DNA of 62,050 nucleotides, taken from assembly GCA_023416965.1 (NCBI GenBank), contig JAEZGJ010000129.1, forward strand, positions 1-62,050. The letters are read 5' to 3'. Under the pieces are notes generated by a model that was not told the DNA's origin, searched no databases, and worked only from the letters and a program-made list of their open reading frames with translations. This DNA is from Pseudomonadota bacterium. Its GTDB lineage: Bacteria > Pseudomonadota > Alphaproteobacteria > Rhizobiales > Phreatobacteraceae. Numbering within the stretch: the first letter of the stretch is position 1; the number at the start of each line of letters is the position of its first letter. Below, piece after piece: positions 28,535 to 38,313 of the stretch. The position numbers and the translations under genes were made by a program.

Positions 28535-28771
28535 TCAGAAGGCCTTGAAGGTGATGATCGTGTGGGTGTCCTGGATGCCCGGAATGAGCTGCACCTGCTC
28601 GTTGACGAAATGGCCGATATCGGTGCCGGGCTCGACGTAGAACTTCACCAGCAGGTCGAAATTGCCGGCCGTCGAATAGATCTCCGAGGCGATTTCGCGG
28701 TCGGCGAGTGCGGCGGCGACCTGATAGGCCTTGCCGAGCTGGCATTTGATCTGGACGAAGAAGGCGATCAT
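28535..28771 (-). CDS. Stand-alone Lrp/AsnC ligand-binding (RAM) domain protein
   Basis: A 78-residue protein that is only the C-terminal regulatory domain of Lrp/AsnC regulators, without the DNA-binding helix-turn-helix. The beta-alpha-beta-beta-alpha-beta pattern is evident (AFFVQIKCQ, SEIYSTAGNFDLLVKFYV, PGIQDTHTIITF). Such SARM-type proteins form oligomers that bind amino acids or modulate full-length regulators. Monocistronic, convergent with the small membrane protein gene. Confidence 0.88.
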   Translation of the reverse strand: MIAFFVQIKCQLGKAYQVAAALADREIASEIYSTAGNFDLLVKFYVEPGTDIGHFVNEQVQLIPGIQDTHTIITFKAF

Positions 28772-28904
28772 GGGGACCCTCGCGGCATACAGGCTTCTCC
28801 CATGCCATCAAAGGGCGCGCGCGTCATCCCCCAAGGGGGGGGCGCGCAGCAGGCCGGCCGGGTGCTTGCGCCGGCCGCCGCCATGTCCTAACTGTCGCCC
28901 ATAG

Positions 28905-28991
28905 TCTCGTCGGGGTGCCCTCATCGGGCTGAGAGGTCTCACAGGCCAACCCGCCGTACCTGAACCGGGTCATGCCGGCGGAGGAAACCGA
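28905..28991 (+). ncRNA. TPP riboswitch (THI element)
   Basis: The thi-box core is plain: GGGGTGCCC near 28911-28920, CTGAGA at 28929-28934, then ACCTGAACCGGGT at 28958-28970 and CATGCCGGCGGAGGAAA up to 28987. The Shine-Dalgarno GGAGGAAA lies at its 3' end, six bases before the thiM ATG, so thiamine pyrophosphate would mask translation initiation. Confidence 0.93.
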
Positions 28992-28992
28992 G

Positions 28993-29795
28993 ATGGACGC
29001 CTTGCCCCCGCGCGGGGAATCCGACCTTTCGTCTGTCCTCGTCCGCGCCGCCAGCGACGGCCTTGCCGCCGTGCGGGCGCGACGGCCGCGCATCCACTGC
29101 ATCACCAACACGGTGGCCCAGGCCTTCACCGCCAATGCGCTGCTAGCCGTCGGCGCCGTGCCGTCGATGACGACCGCTCCCGACGAGATCGCCGCCTTCG
29201 CCGGCAGCGCCGACGGACTCCTGGTCAATCTCGGCACGCTGGAGCCGGAGCGCCGCGCGGTCATCCACACCGCCATCGAGGCGGCGAGCGCCGCCGGCCG
29301 GCCGTTCCTCCTCGATCCCGTCTTCATCGACCGGTCGCCGGCGCGCGCCGCCTTCGCCCGGGATATCGCAGCTCTCGGGCCGGCGGCGATCCGCGGCAAC
29401 GGCGCGGAGATCGCCGTGCTCGGCATGGAGAGTGACGCGCGGGCGCTGGCGCTGCGCCTCGGGGCGACGGTGGCCGCCACGGGCGAGACGGACATGGTGA
29501 CCGATGGGCGACGCCTCGCCACCGTCGCCAACGGCCATCCGCTGATGGCACGGGTCACCGCCATGGGCTGCGCCGGTGCGGCGATCACCACCGCCTTCCT
29601 CGCCGTGGCTGAGGATGCCTTCAGCGCGACCGCCGCCGCCATGATCGTGCTGGGTGTCGCCGGCGAGCGCGCCGCCGAGACGGCGCGGGGGCCGGGAAGC
29701 TTCGCCTCCGCCTATCTCGACGCGCTCGATGCCCTCGACGGCGCCGAGATCGCGGCGCGGGCGCGGGTCTCGACACCGGAGGAGGGAAAAGCGCC

Positions 29796-29799
<4 letters not shown>
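28993..29799 (+). CDS. thiM: Hydroxyethylthiazole kinase
   Basis: A 268-residue ribokinase-fold enzyme that phosphorylates 4-methyl-5-(2-hydroxyethyl)thiazole in thiamine salvage. Features: IHCITNTVAQAFTANALLA near residue 35, GTLEPER, DPVFIDRS, and the anion-hole loop AMGCAGA with the conserved cysteine region near the C-terminus. The ATG at 28993 follows the riboswitch-embedded GGAGG; an ATG seven codons upstream lies inside the riboswitch and is rejected. Its stop overlaps the thiD start (ATGA). Confidence 0.93.
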
Positions 29800-30593
<794 letters not shown>

Positions 30594-30594
30594 C

Positions 30595-31662
30595 ATGACC
30601 TTCAATCGCCGTTCCGCCCTCGCCGCCGGTGCCGCCGGGCTCGTGGCAGCGCCGGGCGTCGCCCGGGCGCAGGCGCTGCGCTGGCGCCTCGTCACCTCCT
30701 GGCCGCGCAACCTGCCGGGCCCCGCCTTCTCGGCCCAGCGCATCGCCGACCGCATCAAACTGCTGTCGGGCGGGCGGATCGAGGTGCAGGTCTTCGCCGC
30801 CGGCGAGGTGGTGCCCGCCTTCTCGGTGCACGAGGCGGTGGGCAACGCCACCGTCGAGCTCGGCCACACCGCCTCGTTCTTCGCCATCGGGCGGGAACCG
30901 GGCCTCGCCTTCTTCACCGCCATCCCCTTCGGCCTGACGCCGCCGGAGCACAATGCCTGGGTGCTGAAGGGGGGCGGCCAGGCGCTGTGGGACGAGGCGG
31001 CAGCACGGTTCGGTGTGAAACCCTTTCTCGGCGGCAATACCGGCGTCTCGATGGGCGGCTGGTTCCGCCGCGAGCTGCAGACGGCCGAGGACGTGAGGGG
31101 CCTGACCATCCGCATGGTCGGCCTCGGCGCCGAGCTGTTCCAGCGCCTCGGCGCCACCGCCATCGCGGTTCCGCCCGGGGACATCTTCCCCGCCCTGGAG
31201 CGCGGGGCCGTGGACGGGGCGGAATTCACCTCTCCGGGCTCCGACATCCAGCTGGGACTGTGGCGGGTGGCGCCCTTCTATTATGCGCCCGGCTTCAACA
31301 AGCCGAACGGGTCGAGCGAGCTCGTCGTCAACAAGGCGCGGTGGGACGGCCTGCCGGCCGACCTCAAGGGCGTCGTGCAGGCGGCGAGCGAGGCGGAGCA
31401 GGCGGTGGCCCTCGCCGAGATCGAGATCCTGAACATGGAGGCGCTGTCCACCATGGTCTCGACCCACGGCGTCAGGCTGCGCGGCTTCCCGACGCCGATG
31501 GTGCAACTCGCCCGCCGCCACGCCGCCGACCTCGTCGGCGAGCTCGGGACGCGCAGCTCCATGGCCGCCAGGATCGCCGCCCATTACACCGCCTTCCAGA
31601 GCCGGATCGGTCCCTGGACGCGCGTTTCCACCCACGCCGCCCTCGGCGCCCGCGAGGTGTGA
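30595..31662 (+). CDS. TRAP-type transporter substrate-binding protein (DctP/TakP-like), orphan
   Basis: A 355-residue periplasmic binding protein. The N-terminus NRRSALAAGAAGLVAAPGVARA is a twin-arginine-type signal; the mature protein begins near QALRW. The segments RWRLVTSWPRN, EVVPAFSVHEAVGNATVELG and RGLTIRMVGLG are typical of the DctP family, closest in style to the 2-oxo-acid/TakP group. No DctQ or DctM membrane subunits are adjacent. It starts one base after the thiD stop and so belongs to the TPP-riboswitch operon. That suggests, but does not prove, a thiamine-related ligand such as a thiazole, pyrimidine or keto acid. Confidence 0.88.
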   Translation: MTFNRRSALAAGAAGLVAAPGVARAQALRWRLVTSWPRNLPGPAFSAQRIADRIKLLSGGRIEVQVFAAGEVVPAFSVHEAVGNATVELGHTASFFAIGREPGLAFFTAIPFGLTPPEHNAWVLKGGGQALWDEAAARFGVKPFLGGNTGVSMGGWFRRELQTAEDVRGLTIRMVGLGAELFQRLGATAIAVPPGDIFPALERGAVDGAEFTSPGSDIQLGLWRVAPFYYAPGFNKPNGSSELVVNKARWDGLPADLKGVVQAASEAEQAVALAEIEILNMEALSTMVSTHGVRLRGFPTPMVQLARRHAADLVGELGTRSSMAARIAAHYTAFQSRIGPWTRVSTHAALGAREV

Positions 31663-31733
31663 GCGCGTCGCCGGCCTGTCTCCGGCGCTCCGCGACCTTG
31701 CGCCACCGGGGTGAGAGCCATAGAACGGCGGAA

Positions 31734-31748
31734 CGAACGTTACGTTCG
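31734..31748 (+). promoter_or_regulatory. Perfect palindrome upstream of the XRE-cupin gene (operator candidate)
   Basis: CGAACGT-T-ACGTTCG, a 7-1-7 perfect inverted repeat centred 35 bp before the ATG. Its position suits autorepression by the downstream helix-turn-helix protein. Part of the 115-bp gap after the TRAP binding-protein gene. Confidence 0.55.
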
Positions 31749-31775
31749 ACACGACGCACGGACAGCTTGCCGCCG

Positions 31776-32390
31776 ATGGCCGACCGGGACCCCAAGAAGA
31801 TCGAGATGGATGCCGGAGCCCATGTGCTGTCCGGCAATCTCGGCAAGACCGTTCAGCGGTTGCGCAAGGCCTACAACCTGTCGCTGTCGGAGCTCTCGGA
31901 ACAGTCGGGTGTCGCCAAGTCGATCATCAGCCAGATCGAGCGCAACGAGACCAATCCGACACTGGCCACCATCTGGCGTCTGAGCCAGGCGCTCGACGTC
32001 TCCATCGAGCGGGTGCTGGCCACCGCGACCGAAGAGCCGTTCCTGGAGAAGCTGTCGCGGGCCGACACGCCGCTTCTGGTCTCCGACGACGGCAAGTGCC
32101 GGCTCTCCATCATCGGCTGGATCAAGACGGTCGAGTGGCTGCAGTGGTACGATTTCCAGTGTGACCCCGGCGGGGTGCTGGAGAGCGAGGGCCACCAGCG
32201 CGGCTCCATCGAGAGCCTGTCTGTGCTGGAGGGAGAATTGCAGGTCGAGGTTGGCGACCGGGTGGAGACGGTGGGAGCCGGCGAGAGCGCGCGCTACCGC
32301 TGCGACGGCCGCCACGTCATCCGCAATGTCGGCACCGGGCCGGCCCACGCGGTCATGGTCTGCATCCTCAAGGCCGCCGTGATGGAGTGA
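31776..32390 (+). CDS. XRE-family regulator with C-terminal cupin domain
   Basis: A 204-residue transcription regulator. The helix-turn-helix spans about residues 22-80 (TVQRLRKAYNLSLSELSEQS, SIISQIERNETNPTLATIWRL), and a cupin sensor domain covers about 125-198 (SIESLSVLEGELQVEVGDRV, RCDGRHVIRNVG). Proteins of this architecture (PuuR/SutR-like) sense small ligands and often repress the adjacent transport or catabolic genes. It follows the thiM-thiD-TRAP operon but after a gap with its own operator candidate. Confidence 0.9.
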   Translation: MADRDPKKIEMDAGAHVLSGNLGKTVQRLRKAYNLSLSELSEQSGVAKSIISQIERNETNPTLATIWRLSQALDVSIERVLATATEEPFLEKLSRADTPLLVSDDGKCRLSIIGWIKTVEWLQWYDFQCDPGGVLESEGHQRGSIESLSVLEGELQVEVGDRVETVGAGESARYRCDGRHVIRNVGTGPAHAVMVCILKAAVME

Positions 32391-32495
32391 CGGGCGTCCT
32401 GCCGTCCCGTCTCATCCGCTCGGCCCAAGTCGCTGGCGCGGAATCGTTTTCCGGCCTCGTCCTGAGGTGGAGATTCCGCCTCTTCACAGAATGAT

Positions 32496-33353
32496 TCAAC
32501 CGGCCCGCCGGCGCCTTTCGCCCGCAAGGATCACGACGGCTATTCCGGCGATCATGCCGGCGGAGGCCAGAACCATGCGCGCCGTCAGTGTCTCGCCGAT
32601 GAAGATCACCGCGCCGGCTGCGGCGATGGCGGGCACGGTGAGCTGGATCGAGGCGGCGGTGACGCGCGGCAGCGAGGGCATGACGGCGTACCAGACGGCA
32701 TAGCCGAGGCCGGAGGCGAGGGCGCCGGAAGCGAGCGCATAGGCGAGGCCTGCCGGCTCCGGCGGATGGACGTGCCAGCCCCAGGCCATGAGGGCGAGAG
32801 CCACCGGAAGGCAGCGCAGGAAATTGCCGGCAGTGTCGGCGAGCGGCGTGGTGGAGCCGCGCCCGAGCACGGAGTAGGCCGCCCAGGAGAGGCCCGCGAC
32901 CACCATCAGCAGCACACCGGCGGGCGAGGGGGCGGCGGCCCCCGGCGCCACGAGCCAGACCAGGGCGGCGAAGGCGCCGGCGAGGCCCGCCCATTCGAGG
33001 GGGCCAGGCCGGTCGCCCATGGCGACGGCGTGGCCCATCATGCCGAACTGGACGGCGCCGAAGAGCACGATGGCGCCCACCGCGGCGCCGACCCAGAGAT
33101 AGGCGACGGAAAAGGCGAGGGCGTAACCGAAGAGGGCGGCGGCCTGGCGCCAGCTTCCGGCGACCGCGGGTCGGCCGTTGCGGCTCCCGACCAGGTGGGA
33201 CAGCAGAACGAGGACGATGGCGCCGGAAGCGAGGCGCCAGCCGGTATAGCCCATGTCGTCGATGGCGCCGCCTGCGAGGGCGAGGCGCGCCAGAACGGAA
33301 TTGGCCGCGAAGGCGACCAGCGCCGTCGCCGTGAGGGCGATGATCCTGAGCAT
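32496..33353 (-). CDS. DMT-superfamily (EamA) transporter
   Basis: A 285-residue membrane protein with ten helices in two EamA repeats (VLARLALAGG near residue 20; LGRGSTTPLADT near the second repeat start). Putative exporter of unknown substrate. Its stop faces the XRE-cupin gene, and it could be that regulator's target, though only position supports this. Confidence 0.83.
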   Translation of the reverse strand: MLRIIALTATALVAFAANSVLARLALAGGAIDDMGYTGWRLASGAIVLVLLSHLVGSRNGRPAVAGSWRQAAALFGYALAFSVAYLWVGAAVGAIVLFGAVQFGMMGHAVAMGDRPGPLEWAGLAGAFAALVWLVAPGAAAPSPAGVLLMVVAGLSWAAYSVLGRGSTTPLADTAGNFLRCLPVALALMAWGWHVHPPEPAGLAYALASGALASGLGYAVWYAVMPSLPRVTAASIQLTVPAIAAAGAVIFIGETLTARMVLASAGMIAGIAVVILAGERRRRAG

Positions 33354-33405
33354 CGGGGTGCGGGGGGGACGGGCCGGCCGACAAGGCCGCCCGGCCGCGA
33401 TCCGC

Positions 33406-34251
33406 TTACTGCCAGGCGATCACCTTCTGCTTCTGCTCGCCGAGGCCCTCGATGCCCAGCGTCATAACGTCGCCGGCCTTGAGGAAGCGCGGCGGCTTCA
33501 TGCCGAGGCCGACACCCGGGGGCGTGCCCGTGGTGATGACGTCGCCGGGCTCCAGCACCATGAATTCGGAGATGTAGGAGACGATGGTCTTCACGTCGAA
33601 GATCATGGTCTTGGTCGAGCCGGTCTGCATGCGCTCGCCGTTGAGATCCAGCCACATGCCGAGCTTCTGCACGTCCTTGATCTCGTCGGTAGTGACGAGC
33701 CAGGGGCCGAGCGGGCCGAAGGTCTCGCAGCCCTTGCCTTTCATCCACTGGCCGCCGCGCTCGATCTGGTACTCGCGCTCGGAGACGTCGTTGCAGATGC
33801 AGAAGCCTGCAACGACGGACATGGCGTCCTTCTTGGAGACGTAGCGGGCACGCTCGCCGATGACGATGGCGAGTTCGATCTCCCAGTCGGTCTTCACCGA
33901 CTTCTTCGGCAGCATGACGTCGTCGTTCGGCCCGACGATGCAGGAGCGTGCCTTGTTGAAGAGGATCGGCTCGGTCGGGATGGCGGCGCCGGTCTCGGCG
34001 GCATGGTCGGCATAGTTGAGGCCGACGGCGATGAAATTGCCGACGTCGCCGACGCAGGCGCCGAGTCTCGGGCGGCCCTTGACCAGCGGCAGCTTCTGCC
34101 AGTTGGCCTTGGCGATCTTGGCGAGGCCCTTCTTGCCGAGCGCTGCGCCGGCAATGTCGGGCACGACGCCCGAGAGATCGCGGATCTTGCCCTCGGGATC
34201 GATCAGGCCAGGCTTTTCCTTGCCCTTGGCGCCATAGCGAACGAGTTTCAC
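33406..34251 (-). CDS. Fumarylacetoacetate hydrolase (FAH) family protein
   Basis: A 281-residue FAH-fold enzyme. Metal-binding acidic residues are in DWEIELAIVIGE and CNDVSEREYQ, and the core GLNYADHAAETG and TGTPPGVGLGMKPP motifs are present. Family members hydrolyse or decarboxylate beta-diketo acids such as 2,4-diketo-3-deoxysugar acids, acylpyruvates or oxaloacetate; specificity is unknown. The GTG start at 34251 has AGGGG six bases upstream. Stands in series with the isocitrate dehydrogenase gene, 148 bp away. Confidence 0.87.
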   Translation of the reverse strand: MKLVRYGAKGKEKPGLIDPEGKIRDLSGVVPDIAGAALGKKGLAKIAKANWQKLPLVKGRPRLGACVGDVGNFIAVGLNYADHAAETGAAIPTEPILFNKARSCIVGPNDDVMLPKKSVKTDWEIELAIVIGERARYVSKKDAMSVVAGFCICNDVSEREYQIERGGQWMKGKGCETFGPLGPWLVTTDEIKDVQKLGMWLDLNGERMQTGSTKTMIFDVKTIVSYISEFMVLEPGDVITTGTPPGVGLGMKPPRFLKAGDVMTLGIEGLGEQKQKVIAWQ

Positions 34252-34399
34252 GACTTCCCCTCCCGTTGTTGTTGAAGGCCGTCGTGGAATGATGCCGGCG
34301 TCTTCAAACGTTTCGCAAGGGCGGGCGGCGCATGGAAGGGCGGCGCGCGGGAGGGGAGGGCACCCGCAGGCGCCGGGCCGGCGAGGGTGATCCGGGGCT

Positions 34400-35887
34400 C
34401 TACTGCCCCTGGCCGAGGCTGTAGCCGGGCACGCCGTCGAAGGTGAAGAGGTGCTCGGTCTTGACGAAGTCGATGCCCGCGCGCGCGAGGCCCGCGAGCA
34501 GTTCGGCGACCATGGCCTTGGTGAACTGCCGCGGCGCAGGCATCTCGAACCGGCACCGCCAGTGGTCGGTGAGGAAGGTCTGCGGCTGGCCCTGCGGCCA
34601 GACCTTGACGCCGCGGTTGCTCACCATGGTCAGGGCGAGCATCCCCGAAGCTGCCGCCTGCATCCGGGCGGCGAGGGCCTCGGGGGACGTTCCGGCGGCA
34701 TGGACGAAGACGTCGATGCCGACGAGGCGCTTGTCGGCCGCGGGCCGCCGGGGCGGGGTGAAAGGCACGATGGGCGCCGCCGCGGCGTAGTCGGGCCGGG
34801 GGAGGGTGCGCGGACCCTGACCGAGCCTGTCGATCACCGCGTCGGCGAAAGCCTGCGTGCCGACCCTGCGCGCCGACACGCCGTCACGGAAAATGTCGGG
34901 CGTGTGGATGCCGTCCTCGATCGTCTTCAGCCAGGCGAGGTGCAGGCGCTCGGCAACCTCGCGCTGCCCGACATGGGCCAGCATCATGATGCCCGACAGC
35001 AGGAGGCCGGAGGGGTTGGCGATCCCCTGGCCGGCGATCTGCGGCGCCGATCCGTGCACCGCCTCGAACATCGCGCCGTGCTCGCCGATATTGGAGGAGC
35101 CTCCGAGCCCGACCGAGCCGGAGATCTCGGCGGCGATGTCGGAGAGGATGTCGCCGTAGAGGTTGAGCGTGACGACGACGTCGAACTCTTCCGGCCGGGC
35201 GGCGAGGCGCGCCGCGCCGATGTCGATGATCATGTGCTCGCTCGCGATGCCGGGATGATCAGCCGCCACCTCGTCGAAGACCTTCCGGAACAACCCGTCG
35301 GTCATCTTCATGATGTTGTCCTTGGTGAAGCAGGTGACCTTCCGCCGGCCGTTGGCGCGGGCGTAATCGAAGGCGTAGCGGACGATCTTCTCGCAGCCCG
35401 GCCGGCTGACGAGCTTCAGGCACTGGACGACCTCGTCGGTCTGCCGGTGCTCGATCCCGGCATAGAGGTCCTCCTCGTTCTCGCGGATGATGACCACGTC
35501 CATCACGGGGTGCCGGGTGGCGACGAAGGGCGCGTAGGACAGGCAGGGCCGGGTGTTGGCGAAGAGGCCGAGGCTCTTGCGCAGCGTCACGTTGAGGCTC
35601 TTGTAGCCGCCGCCCTGGGGCGTGGTGATCGGTGCCTTGAAGAGCAGGCCCGTACGCCGGATGCTGTCCCAGGCCTCGGGCGGGATGCCTGAGCCGTGCC
35701 CGTCGCGATAGGCCGTCTCGCCGATGACGATGGGCTCGACCGAGAGGCGGGCTCCGGCGGCGAGCATCATCTGCAGGGCGGCGGTCATGATCTCGGGACC
35801 GATGCCGTCGCCGAAGGCGACCGTCACCGGCGTTGCGCCGGGAACGGCCGGCGACCGGAAGGCGGCGGCGGGGGTGTGGATGGTCAT
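34400..35887 (-). CDS. NADP-type isocitrate dehydrogenase with C-terminal extension (Thermus-like, 495 aa)
   Basis: A 495-residue member of the isocitrate/isopropylmalate dehydrogenase family. The N-terminal ~340 residues form the catalytic part (GDGIGPEI, the substrate loop RENEEDLYAGIEHRQTDEV, DNIMKM, NLYGDILSD, FEAVHGSAP). The C-terminal ~140 residues (from about 355) are the extra domain found in the long type of bacterial IDH. It would convert isocitrate to 2-oxoglutarate, but homoisocitrate or related substrates cannot be excluded. Divergent from a LysR regulator; GGAG precedes the ATG. Most alphaproteobacteria have a different main IDH, so this may be an accessory isozyme. Confidence 0.85.
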   Translation of the reverse strand: MTIHTPAAAFRSPAVPGATPVTVAFGDGIGPEIMTAALQMMLAAGARLSVEPIVIGETAYRDGHGSGIPPEAWDSIRRTGLLFKAPITTPQGGGYKSLNVTLRKSLGLFANTRPCLSYAPFVATRHPVMDVVIIRENEEDLYAGIEHRQTDEVVQCLKLVSRPGCEKIVRYAFDYARANGRRKVTCFTKDNIMKMTDGLFRKVFDEVAADHPGIASEHMIIDIGAARLAARPEEFDVVVTLNLYGDILSDIAAEISGSVGLGGSSNIGEHGAMFEAVHGSAPQIAGQGIANPSGLLLSGIMMLAHVGQREVAERLHLAWLKTIEDGIHTPDIFRDGVSARRVGTQAFADAVIDRLGQGPRTLPRPDYAAAAPIVPFTPPRRPAADKRLVGIDVFVHAAGTSPEALAARMQAAASGMLALTMVSNRGVKVWPQGQPQTFLTDHWRCRFEMPAPRQFTKAMVAELLAGLARAGIDFVKTEHLFTFDGVPGYSLGQGQ

Positions 35888-35980
35888 GGCTGTGCTCCGT
35901 GGTTGGACCGACCACTCCCTTGCGTGTGGCGCAAAGATTTGTGAAATTGATTATGCCGGTTTCATCGATTGACGATTGCA
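35888..35980. promoter_or_regulatory. Divergent IDH/LysR promoter region
   Basis: 93 bp with an AT-rich core (35933-35955, around TTTGTGAAATTGATTATG). Typical place for LysR-type activator binding and autoregulation of the divergent pair. I see T-N11-A candidates but no convincing dyad. Confidence 0.4.
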
Positions 35981-36844
35981 ATGACGCGCCTGGCCAATCT
36001 CGACGTGGATCTCCTGCGGTCCTTCCTGGCCGTGGCGCGGACGCGCAGCTTTTCGCGCGCCGGCGCCGAACTGCACCGGACCCAGTCGACCATCTCGCTG
36101 CAGATCAAGCGCCTGGAGGATAGCCTCGGCTACCGCCTCCTCGACCGCACGCCGCGCTCCGTCACACTGACGCCGCGCGGTGAGGCCTTCAGCGCGGCGG
36201 CGCAGCAGATGGTGGCGCTGAACGACGAGATCGTGGCGCGGATCAATGAGCCTGACCTTGCGGGCACCGTCAGGCTGGGCACGCCGGAGGATTTCGCCAC
36301 GAGCCACCTGCCGGACGTGCTCGCGCGCTTCGCCGAGGTGCATCCGCGCGTCAATCTCGAGGTGACCTGCGACCTCACCCTCAACCTGCTCGACGGCTTC
36401 CGCGACGGCGCCTTCGACATGGTGCTGGTGAAGCGCGAGCAGGGGCGCCGCATGGACGGCACCCGCGTCTGGCGCGAGCCGCTGGTCTGGGTCGGCAACG
36501 GACCCGCGGTCGCCCTGCGCGAGACCCTGCCGCTCGTCGTCTCGCCCACGCCCTGCGTCTACCGCAAGCGCGCCACGGAGGCCCTCGTGACCGTCGGCCG
36601 GGCCTGGCGCATCGCCTATACCTGCGGCTCGCTGGCCGGCTCCATCGCCGCGGTGCGGGCCGGCCTCGGGATCACCGTGCTGCCGAAGGAGATGGTGCCA
36701 CCGGGGCTCTCCCGGCTCGACGGCGTCGGGCTGCCGGACCTTGCCGACACGGAGATCGCCCTGCTGACGGCGGCGACGCTGGCGACACCCGCCGCGCGCC
36801 TCAGGGACCACATCACGCGGTCGCTGGAACAGGCGGGCGGCTGA
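35981..36844 (+). CDS. LysR-family transcriptional regulator
   Basis: A 287-residue regulator with the N-terminal winged helix (VDLLRSFLAVARTRSFSRAG, STISLQIKRLEDSLGYRLLD) and a co-inducer-binding domain from about residue 85. It is divergent from the long isocitrate dehydrogenase gene with 93 bp between starts, the usual geometry for a LysR protein controlling its neighbour. ATG 35981 is preferred; a TTG four codons upstream is also possible and neither has a strong ribosome site. Confidence 0.9.
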   Translation: MTRLANLDVDLLRSFLAVARTRSFSRAGAELHRTQSTISLQIKRLEDSLGYRLLDRTPRSVTLTPRGEAFSAAAQQMVALNDEIVARINEPDLAGTVRLGTPEDFATSHLPDVLARFAEVHPRVNLEVTCDLTLNLLDGFRDGAFDMVLVKREQGRRMDGTRVWREPLVWVGNGPAVALRETLPLVVSPTPCVYRKRATEALVTVGRAWRIAYTCGSLAGSIAAVRAGLGITVLPKEMVPPGLSRLDGVGLPDLADTEIALLTAATLATPAARLRDHITRSLEQAGG

Positions 36845-36851
36845 ACGGCGC

Positions 36852-38027
36852 TTAGCGCACCAGTTCCTTCATCGCCTTGTCGAGGCCGTTCAGAGTCAGC
36901 GGGAACATGCGCTGCTCCATGATGTCGCGCATCATGCCGATGGAATGGGTGTAGTCCCAGTGCTTCTCCTTCACCGGGTTGAGCCAGACCATGGAGGGGT
37001 AGATGGAGGCGACGCGCTTCATCCAGGTGACGCCGGCCTCCTCGTTGAAATGCTCCACCGAGCCGCCGGGCTGGGCGATCTCGTACGGCGACATGGACGC
37101 GTCGCCGACGAAGATGACCTTGTAGTCGTTGCCGTATTTGTGGAGCACGTCCCAGGTCGGCATGGTCTCGTCGAAGCGGCGCTGGTTCTTCTTCCACACC
37201 TTCTCGTAGAGGCAGTTGTGGAAGTAGAAATATTCCATGTGCTTGAACTCGGCCTTGGCGGCGGAGAACAGCTCCTCGCAGAGCTGGATGTGCCAGTCCA
37301 TGGAGCCGCCGACGTCGAAGAAGATCAGCACCTTGATGGCGTTGCGGCGCTCGGGCCGCATCTGCACGTCGAGGAAGCCGTGGCGCGCCGTCTCGCGGAT
37401 CGTGCCGTCGAGGTCGAGCTCGTCGGGCGAGCCGGTGCGGGCGAACTTGCGCAGGCGGCGCAGCGCGATCTTGATGTTGCGCGTGCCGAGCTCGACCGTG
37501 TCGTCGTAGTCCTTGAACTCGCGCTTGTCCCAGACCTTCACGGCGCGGAAGTTGCGGTTGCCCTCCTGGCCAATGCGCACGCCTTCAGGGTTGTACCCGT
37601 AGGCGCCGAAGGGCGAGGTGCCGCCCGTGCCGATCCACTTGTTGCCGCCCTGGTGGCGACCCTTCTGCTCCTCGAGCCGCTTCTTCAGCGTCTCCATGAG
37701 CTTGTCCCAGCCGCCGAGCGCCTCGATCTGGGCCTTCTCCTCCTCGGTGAGGAATTTCTCGGTGAGCTTCCGCAGCCATTCCTCGGGGACGTTGACCTCG
37801 AGCCCCTCCGCGAGCGTCTCGAAACCCTTGAAGGTGGCGCCGAAGACCTTGTCGAACTTGTCGATGTTGCGCTCGTCCTTCACCAGGGTGGCGCGGGAGA
37901 GGTAGTAGAACTCCGTCGGGGCGCGCTCGATGATGTCGGCGTCCAGCGCCTCCATCAGCGTCAGGTATTCGCGCACCGTCACCGGCACGCCCGCCTTCTT
38001 CAGGTCGTGGAAGAAATTGATGAACAT
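36852..38027 (-). CDS. VWA (CoxE-like) domain protein, MoxR partner
   Basis: A 391-residue cytoplasmic protein. The C-terminal half is a von Willebrand A-type domain with a modified MIDAS, DVGGSMD, near residue 238 (the usual form is DxSGSM). The N-terminal region is a helical CoxE-like domain (FHDLKKAGVPVTVREYLTLM). A glycine-rich linker with GGTSPFGAYGY lies near residue 135. MoxR ATPases and such VWA proteins act together as metal- or complex-inserting chaperones; the partner moxR is at 39.4-40.3 kb on the same strand, upstream. Target unknown. Confidence 0.88.
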   Translation of the reverse strand: MFINFFHDLKKAGVPVTVREYLTLMEALDADIIERAPTEFYYLSRATLVKDERNIDKFDKVFGATFKGFETLAEGLEVNVPEEWLRKLTEKFLTEEEKAQIEALGGWDKLMETLKKRLEEQKGRHQGGNKWIGTGGTSPFGAYGYNPEGVRIGQEGNRNFRAVKVWDKREFKDYDDTVELGTRNIKIALRRLRKFARTGSPDELDLDGTIRETARHGFLDVQMRPERRNAIKVLIFFDVGGSMDWHIQLCEELFSAAKAEFKHMEYFYFHNCLYEKVWKKNQRRFDETMPTWDVLHKYGNDYKVIFVGDASMSPYEIAQPGGSVEHFNEEAGVTWMKRVASIYPSMVWLNPVKEKHWDYTHSIGMMRDIMEQRMFPLTLNGLDKAMKELVR

Positions 38028-38080
38028 GGGGGCAGCTTAGAGCGGTACGGCCCGCGCGTCATCCCGTGCCTTTGGTCGGA

Positions 38081-38266
38081 TCAGCCGGGTCCCCCGCCGG
38101 GAGGGGACCCGAAGCCGGCTGTTGCAGCCAGGCGATCGACCTTTGCCCGCTGGGCCTCCGACTGACGTGTCCGGGGATCGCTGCGGAACCGGCCGGCGAA
38201 CCACCAGGAGGCCGGCAGCGACAGGATCAGAAGCGCAAAAACGGCCAGATAGATCGCGTCACGCAT
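38081..38266 (-). CDS. Small single-helix membrane protein
   Basis: A 61-residue protein: one N-terminal hydrophobic helix (IYLAVFALLILSLPASWWFAG), a basic stretch (RSDPRTRQSEAQRAKVDR) and a Gly/Pro-rich end. Oriented topology with a cytosolic tail is likely. No family recognised. ATG 38266 is chosen over one six codons upstream because it places the helix at the start. First of three mini-proteins between the VWA and MoxR genes. Confidence 0.55.
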   Translation of the reverse strand: MRDAIYLAVFALLILSLPASWWFAGRFRSDPRTRQSEAQRAKVDRLAATAGFGSPPGGGPG

Positions 38267-38313
38267 GGGGAACGATACCTCCAATCCCCGCCATCTTCAA
38301 CCGAAGGGGGCGC

